A DNA stretch of 64,000 nt from Lyophyllum atratum (lineage: Eukaryota; Basidiomycota; Agaricomycetes; Agaricales; Lyophyllaceae). Of this stretch, positions 1 through 10,642 are shown one piece after another. The number at the start of each line of letters is the position of its first letter. Position 1 is the stretch's first letter. The translations under genes and the position numbers were made by a program. The notes under the pieces were generated by a model that was not told where the DNA came from, searched no databases, and worked only from the letters and a program-made list of their open reading frames with translations. The stretch spans positions 62,001-126,000 of the forward strand of contig JACGCN010000038.1 in NCBI GenBank assembly GCA_014905825.1. The letters are read 5' to 3'.

Positions 1-1321
1 ATCCATGGTTTCTGAAGGAGTATGTGCATTGAGTCTTCGAGCGGGTTATCCCAGATCAAAGGAACACTTATGTGGTCTTTCTGAAAGGGCATCAGGAGGG
101 ATGAAAGAATCATTGATCTTAACGTACAAGGTTGCTGCCTACACCTGGACTGTCGACGACAACCGTGATACCTTGAGAGCGTAAGTGACCTGCGGGACCA
201 ACACCACTACGGCAAATTAGATTTAGTGATATGATGTAGACGTAACGACCAACCTGAGCAAAAGCAATTGAGGTGTTCCGAGAGCACCAGAGCAAAGGAT
301 TATCTCCTCACGGGCCTGGGCAAAGTGATAGCTGCCAGGAGCTTTCAAATCCGAGCTAGCGAACTTGACGCCAGTGGCCCGTGGACTTCCATCCTCTGAC
401 CTATCAAAGAGAATCTGCGCGACAAGAGTGTTTGCACAGATCTTCAGATGTTTCTTGCGAGAGTTTGCGACAGCTGAAGGCAAAAATGAGTGGAAGGTTG
501 AGGAGCGTCTCATATTTCTGTCGATTACGACGTCCAGAGTTGAGCAGCTGACGGAGGGTGTGGACGGGATATTGAAGTCATCCACACTTGGGATACCTAG
601 AGACGCGGCGGCATTTCGAGCACTACGCATCACGATGAGACTACGACGGTGTACGTGGGGAAAAACTCACTGGGAGAGACATTGCCATGGCGGCGACGGA
701 AACGTTTGGTTCTCCCATGGCCCTAGAGCATCAGTTCAGCGCTCTTGCTAGACACTCGGAAACCTCGGGATGCTACTGACCTGAGTCGCCCCGGAATGGG
801 GATTTAGGTTGGCTAAGGGATTTCGGCAGCATCTTTTGGTAGCTCCAGGCAGCGTGACCGAGATCTCGCCAATGGTTGTAGTCCCCTGGAACTCCACGCG
901 TGTAGAGCATAGCGTTGACGCGAGAGCCACCTCCGAGCACCTCGGCGGAGAGGAGTGTGACTTCACGGTTATTCGCCTGGACGAGTGGTTCTGCTTTTGA
1001 CTGTCTCGCTAACGAATCCTGTTCGTACACATTTCCGGAGATCATTGGCACGGCATTAGCCCAACTGTCCGCAACGGGACCACGTTCGATGAGGAGGACA
1101 GTGGTCGAGACGTTTTTGCTTAGACGCGCTGCAAGACAGCATCCTGCCGTTCCACCTTTAGCCAGAACGTGATGATATTAGCAGGCAGAGAGTATGAACA
1201 TGAGATGCGCCTTACCTCCGACGACGATATAGTCGTATGTGAAAGAGTCGATATCGTTGAGGTCCGGAGTACCCACGTCGCTGGGCTTCAGCTCAGGATA
1301 GGAAGGGGAGAATGGCCACAT
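1..1321 (-). CDS. GMC oxidoreductase (FAD-dependent alcohol/aryl-alcohol oxidase-like), 3' end off window
   Basis: A glucose-methanol-choline family flavoprotein, expected to oxidise an alcohol or sugar and often to produce H2O2 in basidiomycetes. Proposed exons on the minus strand are 1321-1216, 1155-781, 722-671, 622-254, 206-128 and 80 to the left edge; all introns are about 47-60 bp and phases agree. The ATG at 1321 directly follows an in-frame TGA. Near residue 25 comes DYIVVGGGTAGCCLAARL, the Rossmann FAD-binding motif. It is followed by LLIERG and by GGGSRVNAMLYTRG, the first GMC signature. EEIILCSGALGTPQLLLLSG, further on, is the second GMC signature. The C-terminal part with the catalytic His pair lies outside the window, so the subfamily cannot be settled. 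No signal peptide is obvious at the chosen start, so an aryl-alcohol oxidase with an upstream exon is not excluded. The 7-TM gene at 1871 is divergent. Confidence 0.88.
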
Positions 1322-1870
1322 TCAAGTTGTGCGCAAGAGATGAGGTCCGTAAACTGCGACGCTCAGTCTCAAGCTGCTGGCAGATCTGAGATGAGTTGAG
1401 CATCATGAACATTTTGCTTCTGCACGTTAAGAAATGAATCATGATCAATAGCCTGCGAGGGTGATAAGAAGGCGTCCACATCTGGCTTGAATGGGTTGCC
1501 GGTATCTGCCGGCCCTATTTCTCCGCTGATCTGTCAAGATTATTTGCTTGCCACTTGCACAGGTACTTGCTCAGACGATACTCGACTCCAACGATGCGGT
1601 GCAAAGTTCTTGATCGTTGAATATCGACCAATGTGCGGTGGGCGGCAATCTGCCAAGAATGCAAGGCCCATCTGATTCATGGCTTTGTGGATCATCATGT
1701 TGACGTTCAAATCAACCCTTGTTCTGATTCATTCAGCTTGAAGTTTCGGGACGAAAAATAGCAGTGGGCACCCTACTTAAAAAGCAGCAATGAAAGCACC
1801 GGGGTACCTTCAACTCAAGACCAGCTGTGTTCGCAACTTGTCTAAACATTCAACCTGACTTTCAGCGTCC
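1322..1870. promoter_or_regulatory. Shared upstream region of the divergent GMC and 7-TM genes
   Basis: About 550 bp separate the divergent starts at 1321 (-) and 1871 (+), so both promoters should lie here. A short AT-rich tract near 1778-1788 could serve the 7-TM gene. I recognise no clear regulatory motif. Small open frames in this stretch do not continue the GMC gene in phase. Confidence 0.4.
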
Positions 1871-3131
1871 ATGTCAACCTTTACTCCTGCCAATTCTACA
1901 GTGATCATCCCGCCGCCACCACCACCGGGAATGAACTACATCGAGGTGATCCGGCCATCTCTCAATATCCTCATCTTGTGTGGGTCGTGGACCTCAGCAT
2001 TAGTTCCTCTCCTTATTGCCCTTTTTGTCTTCTCAAATGCCAAGCTGCGAAGGACACCGATATTCATCATGAATGTTGTGTCCGTGCTTTTGGGTCTCGC
2101 GTTGGGCATATTGGACTACTATATTGAGGTGCGACATATCTCAATTCTGCTTCTCTTACAGATGATCTGAACAGTTGATAGGTCAGCGCTATCATCGCGC
2201 CGCTCTCGCCGATTGGCGCAGCAGCCTTCATCATCTTTACCGTCGGCAGCACCAGCATCCCACTTTTTGTGGAATCTATTCTCGTCGTAAGAGTTATCGC
2301 GGTCTATCCTCCGCGTCTCATGTCCTTTGCGAGCAAGATGGTCGTTTATCTCCCTCTCATCCTCCTCAAAACTGCTCGCGTCGTGAATCTACTTGTCTTC
2401 TGGAGCAAATTCTTTCCTACCGTGGTACATGATACCGACGCGGTCGTCATGGGTCAAAAGCTCCGAACATGGCACACGCCAATAGTAATCGAACTTTTTT
2501 TGCAGTTGTTCGATAACGCGTGAGGCTACTTTCCTTCCGTCAGGGGACATTTGCTTACCCAACAACAGATTCTCGTCAGGACTCTTCTTATGGCGTTTAC
2601 GCCACAGCATCTTTACGTCTAACCGTGTCGACAGCGGCAAAGGAGGTCGGGCAGGTCAGTCACTGCAACACCCATCATCATACCAGTTAATAATATTCCC
2701 ATCCAGGTTCATACCTCTCCAGGATCCGTTCATTATTCTGGATTGGTGTCTCCAACTTTGTCTTCCCAGTCTTCCTCGCCGTTGCCGAGTTAATCTTCGC
2801 GTACCAAGATCCGACAGCCGTCAACAGCTGGTACATATTCATTGCAAAAATATACGTCGCCATTGCTGGTGTACTTCTCGCAACTGTGTGGACGGCTGGC
2901 GCGAGCGCTTGGCTGGGCAATCATGCGCCAGCGATGAGTGCTCTTTCTGCTCCACAATTTGCGCTACCTCCGTTGGATGGCATCAAGACCAACTACTTTG
3001 GTCGTTCTGGGTCGTCCGATCACGTCGAAAGTGGAGTAGCAATGGACATTACTGCCACTGGGGAATCTGCTCGGCTCGAATTGAGGAGTAGGTCTAGTCC
3101 CGTGGAGGAAGTCAAGGCCCAGACGGCCTGA
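1871..3131 (+). CDS. Seven-transmembrane protein, GPCR-like, basidiomycete type
   Basis: Four exons (1871-2128, 2182-2519, 2569-2654, 2707-3131) give 368 residues in consistent phase. The N-terminus is short, with a run of prolines (residues 15-20). Seven hydrophobic stretches follow. They include LILCGSWTSALVPLLIALF (about 33-52), PIFIMNVVSVLLGLALGI (about 63-80), MVVYLPLILLKTARVVNLLV, PIVIELFLQLFDNA, a segment ending VFPVFLAVAELIFAY, and IFIAKIYVAIAGVLLATVW. The tail of about 70 residues is polar with a Ser/Arg-rich end, as expected for a cytosolic C-terminus. Its short N-terminus, seven segments and polar tail resemble fungal GPCR-like membrane proteins. I see neither Ste2 nor Ste3 pheromone-receptor signatures, so no ligand is proposed. 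The third exon's donor could be 2646 instead of 2655; 2655 (GTCAGT) was chosen as the better splice site. Confidence 0.8.
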
Positions 3132-3703
3132 TCTTTGGTATATCACATATTAAATTCCGTGTATTTGTACTTGCGCTTGATACTTAACTATTGTAATAGA
3201 TCAGTGAGAATGACTATGAACTTCACATGGAAATACAACGACAATATCTTCTATCAGGTATTAGACATCTTCGCATCTCGATATTTTTGGACGGCGCCGC
3301 CTTACTTGAACGCCTCTAGCTTTGAGGTTTTGGGGCTTAGCCATCACCTGTCGGCGTAACGCAATGGCGGATCGGCAAGCTGGCACTGTAGTATACTGAC
3401 AGAGTCCTGCATAGCAATCATCTTCTCGTAAGTAAGTGCACAGCAATTTGAAGCACGCGAAACTGTCAATGGTTGGAGTTGAACTAAATTTAGAATGTGT
3501 ATGATCAGGGTGATGGTAGCAGCATACATAGATCCAAACTCACGCAGAGCAAGCGCATGGTCGTCACCATTTCATGAGGTATAAGAAGATACTACCCTGG
3601 AAACTCTTCAACCCAACGCAGGTCGTTTTCTTGCATCTCGAGTACCTAGGCCTGGTCGCCTATTACTTGTCTTCTCCGTCTACACACAAGCCATCTTTAT
3701 ACC
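3132..3703. other. Intergenic, nothing recognised
   Basis: The stretch holds the 3' region of the 7-TM gene and the upstream region of the secreted-protein gene. Only short open frames without recognisable similarity occur, and I see no repeat. Confidence 0.5.
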
Positions 3704-4361
3704 ATGATCCTCAACGCATACCGACTGCTTCTATGCTTGCTAGCCCTCTCCGTCGCCATGGCCCATCCAATTCAGGACAGAGCAGAGCTGGTAAGTCAAA
3801 GACAATTCCCTAAGCTGGGTCGCCCCCCTGAGACCGCTCTCCAGAACCCCCGTAGCCCCTTCAACGCAGTTCCAGACCCGAGCAAAAGTCACCCACTGTA
3901 ATTCCTCTCTCCCTGTCCCATTCCATCCGCGCTCTTGCTCACAGAAAACATAGACGCAAAGCATGCAAAAAGGTCACCGACTGCTCCTGTCCAAACAACC
4001 CCAATTCGAAGACAGGGCACTCGACGTCATGCATAAATGGGTTCTGCTCCTGTGACAACGCCGTTGTCAACGCCCTCTCCAACGCCTTCATGAGTTCTGT
4101 AATAGCTATCGGGAACGCACCGATTACAAAGGCAATTGGACATTTGATGCAGGGGCTGGCGGATGCCAAGCAGGTCCTAAGTACCATCGTTGCCGCAATG
4201 CTACCTCCGCCGCTGAAAGCAGCACTCAAGGTATGTTAACCCTTAGAATTTACTAAAGATCATTGACGCAAGTGTTGTAGACTGCGTTGAATGCCTTCCC
4301 GGATACAGGTCCAAGCCATATCGACAAGGCGACCAAGGGAATTCTGACCAAGGTATTGTAG
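3704..4361 (+). CDS. Small secreted cysteine-containing protein
   Basis: Four exons (3704-3790, 3845-3897, 3945-4230, 4281-4361) join in phase to 168 residues. Introns are 47-54 bp with good GT-AG ends, and the 53-bp second exon is needed to keep the frame. The N-terminus MILNAYRLLLCLLALSVAMA is a strong signal peptide with likely cleavage around residue 20. A cysteine-containing segment follows, with spacing C-x6-C-x-C then C-x5-C-x-C inside KACKKVTDCSCPNNP and SCINGFCSC. The second half is Ala/Leu-rich and probably helical (NAVVNALSNAFMSSVIAIGN). I do not recognise the family. Size, secretion signal and cysteines fit the fungal small-secreted-protein class, often linked to host or substrate interaction; that role is inference only. 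Confidence 0.72.
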
Positions 4362-7300
4362 TGAGGGATAAGAGCGCGAGAAATCCAGAGTCTATTGGGA
4401 CCGCTCTGACCTTCCCAATGTCCACATGTGTAATAAGTAGGAGGAAATGGCAGATGCTGTCAGAATAGACTAACCTAAATGTGGACTTGATCTCTACTCC
4501 CCGCTCTTAACTAGCGAGCGTTCGGCGAAAATGGAGCCTGACGTTGTGTCCACTCCAAGGGTTAGTCCCTGCCAGTTCTCAAGATTCGAATCCAGCGCCT
4601 TTCAAGGGAAAATGACTCTGGGATTTCAATTTGACCACCGACTGATGTCATTGGGTGATTTCAGCCCATAAGCGTTTATTCTAGAGAATGGAATGAAACC
4701 CAGATATTATGGTCGAATACTGGAGAAATGGGTTGGGACTTGGAGACCTTTTTAAACGTGGAGAGCTGGTTCGAGACAACAATGGACGAACGCGTACGAG
4801 TCATGCTGACCAACCCCGAAGATGAAGCCCCCAGTTGCGGAGGGACGAATAGACACGGACGTCCTCGCCTGAAGAAGACTCGTTGAGGGACTGATGGCTG
4901 AAAAGCCGTGACGCGTGCATGCATGAATACGAATCATATAAAGCATGCACCCACGTCGTCGACGACTTTCGCTACTTGGCGCAGCCTGCCAGGACCATGT
5001 GTGTACGTGCCTAAGAGCTGAAGACGTGGATTACAGAGACAGGGGGCTCCATAAAATAAGCCTAAGGAGTTGAATGCTGGCGCAGGCGGCTCTGCGGTGG
5101 GTTTCGAAGCGATCCACGGACTATGACGATCCTATTGAAGAGAAACGAGGACGCTCCCGAGCCAGCTTGGTGATGGACCTGGATCTGTGTAGGTCGTCCG
5201 ATACACTGAAACTGGATTCCACAGACGATGATAGTGATAGCAATAGTGCGGACTGAGCAATGGCGGGTTCCTAGCGACGAACATACGTTGAGAAGAACAC
5301 ATCGCGGATGATACCGGGGGTCCTCGGTGAAAACCATAGGTACCATTTCCACAAAAACGGTAAATTCGAGCGGTGGAACGCGAAGTTTGAAGCCAGTAAC
5401 ACGAACAGGAATCTGGGCCAACAGCGAGCCACAGGTCGAGGAACTTAGAAGAGGTCAAGAGATTCGTGCTCGCTAACAATTGTCAGCGTACGACAACTCC
5501 TAGCGTCCCATGTATCCTGGAATACAATTTCCTAAACAGCCGAACGGTAGGTGATATATTTTGACATACATACAATAGCTGTCACCTAGGTCGGGCTTCT
5601 TCAAGGTGCAATCCGGACACCGCCACCATCAATCGAGGTACAAGAATTTGGTCGTGACGTGGTCGGGTCGTTCTAACCACCGACAATGTGTCTGCGGTCG
5701 TTGCATGACTTGCATCGTGGACGTTATCGCGAGTGAGGGACCTGAGAGGGGAAGTGCAGATGGAGAGGCCGGCTGAAGAACTGGAAAATTAAGCCTTCCG
5801 GAATCATAAAAGCACCTGCAGGACGCCCGAGCTTCGTTTCCATGAGGATAAAACCGCTCCGACCCAGATTAAGATGTTAATGTGATATATCCGTCTGTGT
5901 TCGAAAGAAAACCTGGTTACCAGGCGTACGCCGACAAAAGTGTTTCGTGTCGAAAGAATTATGGGCCGGTTGTGGAGTGTTAAGCGAGACTGAGGTTTCG
6001 AAACTCGACGTCCATGCCAAGAGAGCGAGAAACGGGACTTTGACCAATGCGGAGGTTTGCTTCTTAAGCCAGATCTTGACGTCGGCCAGGGACGGAGGCT
6101 GTTCGGGTGATAGGAATTCCCCCGACTCAATGCCTGCTAAATAGTCAAAATAACGACTAACAGCATGTATGATTCGGGGGATAGGGCCGGGGCGCGAATG
6201 CCACGACCATCACGGGTGAGCGCCTGAGCGCCAGCAAGCGGTTAAAGTACCCGCTCGGTGACCATTATTCCGATATTCACGTCGCATCGTGGCATCACCT
6301 GCATCAAGCAACTGCGGTAAGCTCAGTTCGCCCGCAGTCCGACTACAGATATGTCTGAGCAAGCCAGGACACGATAGCGACCCCTGATCCACGGCTACCA
6401 AGTCGCTGCCAAGTAACTGCCTCGATTGACAGTCAGCGCCATGCATCATGTGCGCACTTAATCGTCAGGAACGACGTGTCGAGGATGTATGTTGTGGGAG
6501 AGCCTACAAGTAGGAGCGGGCTCCGGAGGAGCCAAGTTCGCGATGAGCGATGGCCCGCGGGGTAACTGCGGCCCTCGAATCCATGCTGTGGCTATTTGCT
6601 TCCCACCGAGGATGTCAGTCGTGATGAGCAGATTAGAGATAGATACAGGGCTGAGCCATCTCACCCTGCGAGGAAGCGTGCCCTCCAGTCCAATCCATTA
6701 TCTGGCGATTCTGATAGTTTGGTGGAAGTAGGCAGTGACGGCGCTTCGCTGTGCTTCCGTCAATTTCGCAGTCACCGTCTTGAGGAGAAAAGAAGACTGG
6801 TGGCAGTGTTGGTCGCGTTTATTGAACAGACAGGCTTGCGCCAAGCACGATCTGGTCCCGATTCGGGGGACGCGATCACATTCACGTCACTAATTGTTAT
6901 CTTATCTGCCTCAATCTTATCTTTGACCTCTTAGAAATTTGCAAATCGCCCCGTCAGGTTATGCAGGCTCAGGTCTGAAAAGAGGGAAGAGTGCATGGAT
7001 AGGCGACCGCACCTACCTCACGGTTCCTCCTTTCCAAAGCAAGAATCCATCATGTGCCCAGTTGCCAATGCGATGAAGGGAAAAATGATTCCGTCCGTGT
7101 CTCACGGATCCGCTCTACAGCCACCCCAATTCAGTGATATCTCGAGAGATGAAAAGCGCATCCAATAGCCTAAGCTCACCAGCTGGTGTGCGACCACATG
7201 AGTGCGTGGAGGATATATGCGATGCCAGAATTCCCAGCGCCTGCTCGTGCACAGGTTCGAAAGACAATGCACATCAATATCAAGGTCTGAACCCCTACGA

Positions 7301-9551
7301 ACATTCATATGTCGATATCGGGCATCGTATTCCATCAAAGAGCCATCGCCACATCCTGCCAACCACAACGAGGTACGTAGAACTGCACATCATCAACGTA
7401 CGACATAATATCACCCCAGCATCGAACAGCAGTCTTTGCAAATGCATCCCACTCCACAGGTCCGATATGTGGCGGGGCTCCTGAAGGGCAAGATCGCCAC
7501 GAGCTACGCCGCGAATAGATAGCCTTCGAGAAAGTCCTGTCCTATTCTGAACGCGCCTTCCCAGGTCGCGGCAAAGGCGCGGGGTCAGAGGCCTGTTCCT
7601 GGCTAGAACAGGCTGTATCAGAATCCGTCCACAACTGCGGGACTTACAAGCCAAAAATCCAGACAAGTCCAAGTCCGGGTGTCACTCGTCAGATACGCTT
7701 CGCGCCGGCAGCTCAGCCGATCCCATCCGCACCTCCATCCGAATCGCACTTGGACTACCCCGCACAAAGAGGCCCACCGGGAATGCCGAGTACCCCGCAA
7801 GCCCCTCTCTAGTATCTTGATCATGGGATCTTCCACCGTCAAGCCTGACGTGATGATGGGTGGTGGATACAGGAATGAAGCCATTCACAGCGGTGACGAG
7901 GTTAATGACGCTAGTGCTGCAGTAGTCCAAGGATGGAAAGCATGTACAGGAGCTCAATTGCGATTCCTGGAGCTGAGCTTGGTCCGAGACCGAGCCTGAG
8001 CATAACATTGCTGGAAGATGAGTGGGGCCAGATATCACGATTACGATAAGATACTGGAGGAGAGCCAATGGTAGGAGATGGTAGATCACGCAAGTGGGAT
8101 ATATAGAGGCCGGGTTTCCGCGACGAACACGCATCCCTGAGGACAGCTCATCGTCATTGGATGGCATCATGATAGAAGGAGATGGATAAAGGTGTGCATT
8201 CGAGTGCAAAGCCCGACGAGTGTGGGCAGAAGACGAGCTCGTCCACGATGATACCGGACTGCGGAATTGAGGCGGCCCATACGCGCAATCCGGACAAATT
8301 AACACGAGCAAGTTCTTGAAGAGTTCAGGGCGTACCGCAGCGTCGCGTCGGTCGCAGTCCACGCGTCCCGTTCGCGATCCTTGGCAAGACACACGATCGG
8401 GTCGAATGATCGGGGGCCGAATGTGGGCATGGATGACGCACCGACTCGCGAGCCAGATTTCTTTCCGCGCCCTTTGTCAATCACGCTGACTCACCCACTA
8501 TCTCCCCACGAAAAAAACCGATGACAAGGTTGCACAAGGGGCGGCGCGGGCCATCGGCAGGCGCGCTTACTCACTCCTATAGTGCAATATTGTCGTGCCG
8601 TCTGGCTTCGCGGCCCTTGGGAATAGGCGCATTGTGGTCTGCTCCTGGCGATCTTGCAATATAATCTACGCGGTCCCTGCGCAGAGCCGAGGACTGAATT
8701 GGATCGGACAATGGAGGATTGAATTATGGTGTGTGCGGCCGTTTGGAGAACTTCGCGGTCATTGTATAGTGGGACGAGTCACGATACCTGATTTTTATAT
8801 CGACGGCGGCGCCTACGCAGGGCCGACTCGGAGCGACAAATTTGGATTGCATGATAGCGATAACTTGCGTGAGTAGGACTCCGATGTGACGGCCGTTGAC
8901 TCATGCGCTTCGCCAAGTAGAAGAGGCGCGGCGTTACCACGCCTGCCGACCTGGGCTGCGGGCGCGGTATGTTGCATGTTGCTGTGGGATCGACGTGGCA
9001 GCCAACGTGTAGGGTGGTTGTCACCGCTTTCCGGGGCGCCTGTCATCGCATTGAGTGGAGATGATCTCATTGACAGTTCATTTCATTTGACCTCGAAAGT
9101 TCACCAGCTCCCACCCATGACAATTCGGAAAAGTTTTTTTGTTATTTTAAACTTTGTATCGTAACGCGTGTGGCGCGGTAATGTACTGTACTGTATAGCA
9201 GAAATCAATGGGCAGTGAATAAGCTGCGAAAGTCTGGGGAGATTATTGGTGGCACGTAGTGAAGAACGATGCATGAATGGATTGTGATATGCAGATGATG
9301 GTGGCAATGATGATGATGATATGATGATAGTGAGAACAAGAAGCAATAAGATAATCATAGCTGTAAGTATAATGAAACGAAACGTGCTGTGAGGCGCCCA
9401 GGCATCGCGATGGATGTAGGGGGCGATGATGGTGTGAACACAGGATATAATAATGAATGCTGATGTCTATCCAGCATCCAGGAAATTGTTTTGACAAGAA
9501 GCGAAGACCAGCGATGATAACGGTATGAACGGAACGAGTCGGTGGCACCCA
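4362..9551. other. 5.2-kb stretch without a recognised gene
   Basis: Open frames here are short and overlapping. The longest is 236 codons at 7682-8392 (-). It shows no domain, but it is Ser-rich and followed upstream in another frame by about 60 open codons (8299-8484, -), so a degraded or unrecognised intron-containing gene cannot be excluded. I see no transposase, reverse transcriptase, terminal repeats or tRNA. The last 300 bases lie downstream of the cyclin gene and include a GAT-repeat tract. Confidence 0.45.
9294..9328. repeat. GAT/ATG trinucleotide microsatellite
   Basis: An imperfect run of GATGAT units, interrupted once by GGTGGCA, lies just downstream of the cyclin stop codon, probably in its 3' UTR or beyond. 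Confidence 0.7.
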
Positions 9552-10581
9552 TCATGCTATGAGGCGGATGGACTGTGAGGCGGGTTCCTGTGATGGGAGT
9601 CTACCATGTGGGTGGCTATGATGTGCCGGTGCAGGTAGTGGGATTATGGGAAAAGACCGCAGAAGGTCCATGGTCGTGGCCTGAAACGAGTCAGACTTCG
9701 AGTGCTGTAGGCGTGTCCCTTTTTGTGAAGGGGGATACGACGGAGACACTGCCGCTGTAGATGGGGTGCGCGGTGATGATGTCCCTGGTGATGAGGCAGA
9801 CTCGGGGCTCGAGGGTTCCAGCTCGGGCACAGGCTGCTGTTGCTGCATCGCACGGCGGTGAGCGTGAGGGTGAATGAAGCTGCGCGATGTGCGGTGAGGG
9901 TATGTTGAGAGCGCAATCGCGGAGAGGCTGTCGTGATGGCTGAGGAGACCGTCCTCTGCGATGCTGAGTTCGAAGTCCAAGACATCAAGGAACTCGCGTT
10001 CGATGCGACCCACATCCCTCTTGCCGAAGACCCCGGTGCAGAGCGCCCAGTGAACATTCTTTAGTGTAGAATCATTCAGGTACTGCGGATCCGGTTAGAT
10101 GTCACTATCACAGATGTGAAGCGGCAACGTACCTTTGAGGCCACAATGATAGCTCCCAAGAAAACTCGCTCCAGTGCCCACTCCTCCAAAGCAATGTGTA
10201 GATGAGGCTTGGCTCGGTCGATGTAGACCAGCGACGCCAGGACGGTCGGTGTAGTGACCTCGGCGCGCGTGATGATGTTTGACACGAAGTTTGTGAACTT
10301 GGCGTGCTCTGGTCGTCGTGATGCTGGACGTCCGCGAGATGTGGAAGGACGGCCCATGGCAAAGTCGACAGTATCGACTACACAGTCAACGACATATTCT
10401 AAAAGCGAAATTGTAAGCAAAAAACGCCACTGTAATCTTTATCGCTGGACTCACCGATGATGGGACGAGACATTTTGAGGTCGATGAGCTCCATGAGAGC
10501 GGGAGAATGTCTGGCTGGGTCGACGAGGCTCGCATGATGTACAGGGGACGAGCGGGAGGATGGGGCGGGAGAGACAGCCAT
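9552..10581 (-). CDS. Pho80/PCL-type cyclin
   Basis: Three exons on the minus strand (10581-10455, 10398-10133, 10082-9552) give 307 residues in phase. A single cyclin box covers roughly residues 30-190. Recognisable parts are MELIDLKMSRPIIEYVVDC, FTNFVSNIITRAEVTTPTVL, SLVYIDRAKP, the helix ERVFLGAIIVASKYLNDS, and REFLDVLDFELSI. This layout with one N-type cyclin fold is that of PCL/Pho80 cyclins, which activate a Pho85/CDK5-like kinase in G1 progression, polarity or phosphate signalling. The last 120 residues are disordered, with a Gln run (MQQQQP), many Ser-Pro and Thr-Pro sites and PEST-like composition, which suggests phosphorylation-controlled turnover. The box is closer to Pcl1/Pcl2 proteins than to B-type cyclins, but the exact orthologue is not decided. 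An AT-rich TATA-like stretch lies about 50-60 bp upstream of the ATG. Confidence 0.9.
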
Positions 10582-10630
10582 GTCTGTATGATAGTGGGCG
10601 GATGAATGTGAAGTGGCATTGTCATAAAGG

Positions 10631-10642
10631 AGGATATATAAA
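10631..10642 (-). promoter_or_regulatory. TATA-like element of the cyclin gene
   Basis: On the minus strand the sequence reads CTTTATATATCC about 50-60 bp upstream of the ATG at 10581. The position is plausible for a core promoter, but no expression evidence is available. Confidence 0.4.

Noticed and set aside
4578..4596. Possible tRNA B-box (AGATTCGAATCCAGC)
   Set aside because: No matching A-box, acceptor stem or anticodon arm can be folded at the right distance upstream.
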